The notes under the pieces: model-generated | Databases searched by the model: none | Told to the model about the DNA's origin: nothing | The model's input: the letters and a program-made list of their open reading frames with translations, nothing else | Shown: in pieces, positions 6,372 to 8,202 of the stretch | Layout of the letters: each line of letters opens with the position of its first letter | Numbering within the stretch: the first letter of the stretch is position 1 | Translations under genes and position numbers: made by a program | Origin: an uncultured Spirochaetales bacterium | GTDB lineage: Bacteria > Spirochaetota > Spirochaetia > Sphaerochaetales > Sphaerochaetaceae | Length of the DNA: 8,202 nt | Direction of reading: 5' to 3' | Assembly (NCBI GenBank): GCA_937902565.1 | Contig: CALFMX010000092.1 | Coordinates: forward strand, 1-8,202

Positions 6372-7037
6372 ATGAAGAAAATGGGTTTCTACGTACTGTT
6401 GGGTGTGCTGGTCGTGTTGCTCTCAAGCTGCCTATCCTTCGATTCGTTCTTCCCCGGGGCTTCAGCTCCTGTTGATGGGAAGGCCTCCATGTTGGTCGTG
6501 GAAGCGGGAACACGGGAGGGGAGCAGTACCACGATGCTGTTCAACTCCAACGCAACGGGGTGGGCGCCTTGGGTTGAGGATCAGGAAGGAGCGCTGATAC
6601 CGTTTCGCGTCTTTGACAGCGAGACGCGCCTAGACTCCCTCTATTGGGCCGAGAATCTTGCCTCTGGTACCTATACCCTCAAGGGCTTCCTCCATGTCTA
6701 TGCTGATTATGGCATGCTACCGGAGGGAGTTGTCATGGCCTACGAGCCCTTTGCCAACCGCCCCTGGCATGTGGTGCAGCACTTTGCGTTGGACCAGCCG
6801 GTGACCCTCACGCTCAAGGAGGGGGAGATGGCGAGTTTTGGACGCTACTTCATCACCTCCGTATGGGTGGAAGGAGCTGGCGGGACACGTGACACCCGAT
6901 GGCGGGTCGATCCCGCTTCGGTGAAGATCGATGGGGACCGGCAGGACAAGAAGGCGTTACGTGTGATCAAAGGCTGGGCTACCCCGACCTGGCTAGCATG
7001 GAATACCCGCAATCCTGAGGTTGCAGGCGACCGGTAG
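6372..7037 (+). CDS. Predicted lipoprotein of unknown function
   Basis: 221 residues starting at ATG 6372. The N-terminus is a lipoprotein signal: KK at 2-3, a hydrophobic stretch from 5 to 17, and a lipobox LSSC (17-20) with C20 as the predicted lipidated residue. The mature part is rich in aromatic residues and beta-forming segments, for example SGTYTLKGFLHVYADYG about 98-114 and GRYFITSVWVEG about 157-168. It contains a cluster of tryptophans and no other cysteine. I recognise no catalytic motif or named domain. An extracytoplasmic beta-sandwich-like fold attached to a membrane is an inference. The gene is divergent from the propeller-protein gene, has its own good promoter and ribosome site, and stops 7 bases before the convergent secernin-like gene ends. 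Confidence 0.82.
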   Translation: MKKMGFYVLLGVLVVLLSSCLSFDSFFPGASAPVDGKASMLVVEAGTREGSSTTMLFNSNATGWAPWVEDQEGALIPFRVFDSETRLDSLYWAENLASGTYTLKGFLHVYADYGMLPEGVVMAYEPFANRPWHVVQHFALDQPVTLTLKEGEMASFGRYFITSVWVEGAGGTRDTRWRVDPASVKIDGDRQDKKALRVIKGWATPTWLAWNTRNPEVAGDR

Positions 7038-7044
7038 GATCCCC

Positions 7045-8202
7045 TTACCCAAACCGCTTACGCCACATCGCTTCATGCTCCTCAGCTTCCTGCCGGCAGC
7101 GGTCGACGGCGGCTTTGAGGAGCGTCGTGTCTGCCCCGCCCAGCAGGGGTCTCAGGCGTGCCTCAAACCCGGCTTCAAGTGCCCTGGCCGACTGTGCTGC
7201 CTCGATGCGCTCCCTCCCCTCCGCCTTGAGCAAGGCCTCGGTGAGCCGTCGTCTCCGTTCGCCGGTGGTGTACGGATCTGGGGGGCTCGCTGTGGCCAGC
7301 TCCTCGCCGTTGATGAGGAGGGGGACGAAGGGGTGGTAGGTTGCCACGGGGGCGGCACAACACCAGGCGATGATCTGGCCTGCGGGGTACTCTACTACCA
7401 TGCTCGCAGTGGTACGGGTGGGTTTGGGCAACGAGGCGTTGATGAGGATGGATCTCATCGAGCGATCGAGTTTTGCCTCTGTCCCCCTATTATAAAGGAG
7501 GATATCGCGCATCCCCATCCATGACGGCTCCCCTGTCTCTGCCAAAAGGGAGGTCGTCTTCCGCCGCACCCGCCCCTTGGAGAAGAACTCCATGAGGGGG
7601 TTGGCCCACTGTTTGGAGAAATCTCCGCCAGTGCTCGCCTCATCACTGCCTTCAAAATCGGTGGAGAGGGAGTAGGCGTTGCTGATCGACGCATGACTCT
7701 CAACGCTCTTGACCGCCCAGTGGGTGCCGGCGGTCTCGAGGACGTAGAGCTCCTGACGGTCTGCGATCATGAAGGAGTTGGAGTAGGTGAGCGTTCCGAC
7801 AAAGGAGCCGTCCCCCCCTTGGCCCCACTTACCCAGGAGGTGGAGGATCAGGGTGACGGCTGCTTCGGCCGTGGCGCTGTTGTGGAGGGCAAGGCGTACG
7901 ATGTCCATGCCCAGAAGCCCGTCGCTTGGGTTTTTCTCCCGGGTGAAGACCGCCTCGTTGCCGATGGCCACCCCCTTCTCGTTCACTCCCATCTCAGCTC
8001 CCCAGATCCACGACGGGCGGCTGATGAGGGCATGGTAGGGGTGGGTGAGGGTGGCATGCGCCTCCGTGAGCGTCGCAAGCTGCCGTTCGTACTTGGCGAG
8101 TTTTGGTTCTCGATCCCAGACAAGCGATCCGTCACGTCTTTCGAGGAGCTGGACTTCGGCAGGGTGGCGATCGCTGTTCTTGGCAAAGAACACCCCCGCG
8201 TC
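7045..8202 (-). CDS. Secernin-like protein, peptidase family C69 (5' truncated by window end)
   Basis: The visible 385 residues match secernins, members of the C69/U34 N-terminal-nucleophile hydrolase group. Counting from base 8202, diagnostic stretches are FFAKNSDR (5-12), ISRPSWIWGAEMGVNEKGVA (60-79), LLGMDIVRLAL (96-106), GKWGQGGDG (124-132) and YSNSFMIADRQELYVLET (140-157). A charged, helical, Glu/Arg-rich C-terminal tail follows. Human secernin-1 is 414 residues, so only a short piece is missing. That piece includes the cysteine that normally becomes the N-terminal nucleophile, so activity cannot be judged here. The frame is open to the last base, and the GTG at 8193 encodes a Val inside a conserved motif rather than a start. 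The physiological substrate of bacterial secernins is not established; dipeptidase-like or other amidase activity is inferred from the family. Confidence 0.88.
   Translation of the reverse strand, partial: DAGVFFAKNSDRHPAEVQLLERRDGSLVWDREPKLAKYERQLATLTEAHATLTHPYHALISRPSWIWGAEMGVNEKGVAIGNEAVFTREKNPSDGLLGMDIVRLALHNSATAEAAVTLILHLLGKWGQGGDGSFVGTLTYSNSFMIADRQELYVLETAGTHWAVKSVESHASISNAYSLSTDFEGSDEASTGGDFSKQWANPLMEFFSKGRVRRKTTSLLAETGEPSWMGMRDILLYNRGTEAKLDRSMRSILINASLPKPTRTTASMVVEYPAGQIIAWCCAAPVATYHPFVPLLINGEELATASPPDPYTTGERRRRLTEALLKAEGRERIEAAQSARALEAGFEARLRPLLGGADTTLLKAAVDRCRQEAEEHEAMWRKRFG

Noticed and set aside
7021..7524. Plus-strand open frame overlapping the lipoprotein end and secernin-like gene
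   Set aside because: It is antisense to conserved secernin coding sequence and its composition is that of a shadow frame.
8191..8193. GTG at 8193 as the start of the secernin-like gene
   Set aside because: It encodes Val within the conserved segment leading to FFAKNSDR. The frame continues to the window edge, so the start lies outside.

Overview
The window looks like the end of a short-read assembly contig from an uncultured or draft bacterial genome. Its first 18 bases are the 3' end of the Illumina TruSeq adapter, so genuine sequence starts at base 19. Coding DNA is GC-rich and tightly packed, and the only sizeable non-coding stretch (6145-6371) is clearly AT-rich. A lipobox ending SSC, a LacI-family regulator and a carbohydrate phosphorylase gene suggest a saccharolytic Gram-negative bacterium. 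A spirochaete of the Sphaerochaeta type is my best guess, but this is a weak inference with no marker gene behind it.

Layout. (1) 20-2560, plus: a 5'-truncated glycoside hydrolase family 65 (GH65) disaccharide phosphorylase fused in frame to a complete C-terminal beta-phosphoglucomutase (HAD) domain. (2) 2572-3537, minus: a complete LacI-family repressor, convergent with the fusion gene across an 11-base gap. (3) 3565-6144, minus: an exported 859-residue protein with an N-terminal BNR/Asp-box propeller, a beta-rich middle segment, a proline-rich linker and seven C-terminal RCC1 repeats. It lies 27 bases upstream of lacI on the same strand, so the two may be co-transcribed. An imperfect inverted repeat spans their junction. 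(4) 6145-6371: an AT-rich divergent promoter region. (5) 6372-7037, plus: a predicted lipoprotein of unknown function. (6) 7045-8202, minus: a secernin-like (peptidase family C69) protein whose first residues lie beyond the window, convergent with the lipoprotein gene across 7 bases.

How the genes may work together. The fusion enzyme would split an alpha-glucobiose or oligoglucan with phosphate to beta-glucose 1-phosphate and convert that to glucose 6-phosphate in one polypeptide. The adjacent LacI-type protein is a reasonable candidate regulator of that sugar pathway, but no operator is identified and the fusion gene's promoter lies off the contig. The propeller protein and lipoprotein face outward and are divergently transcribed, so they may share regulatory DNA. 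Nothing visible ties the secernin-like protein to sugar metabolism. I see no RNA genes, CRISPR arrays, insertion sequences or convincing intrinsic terminators.
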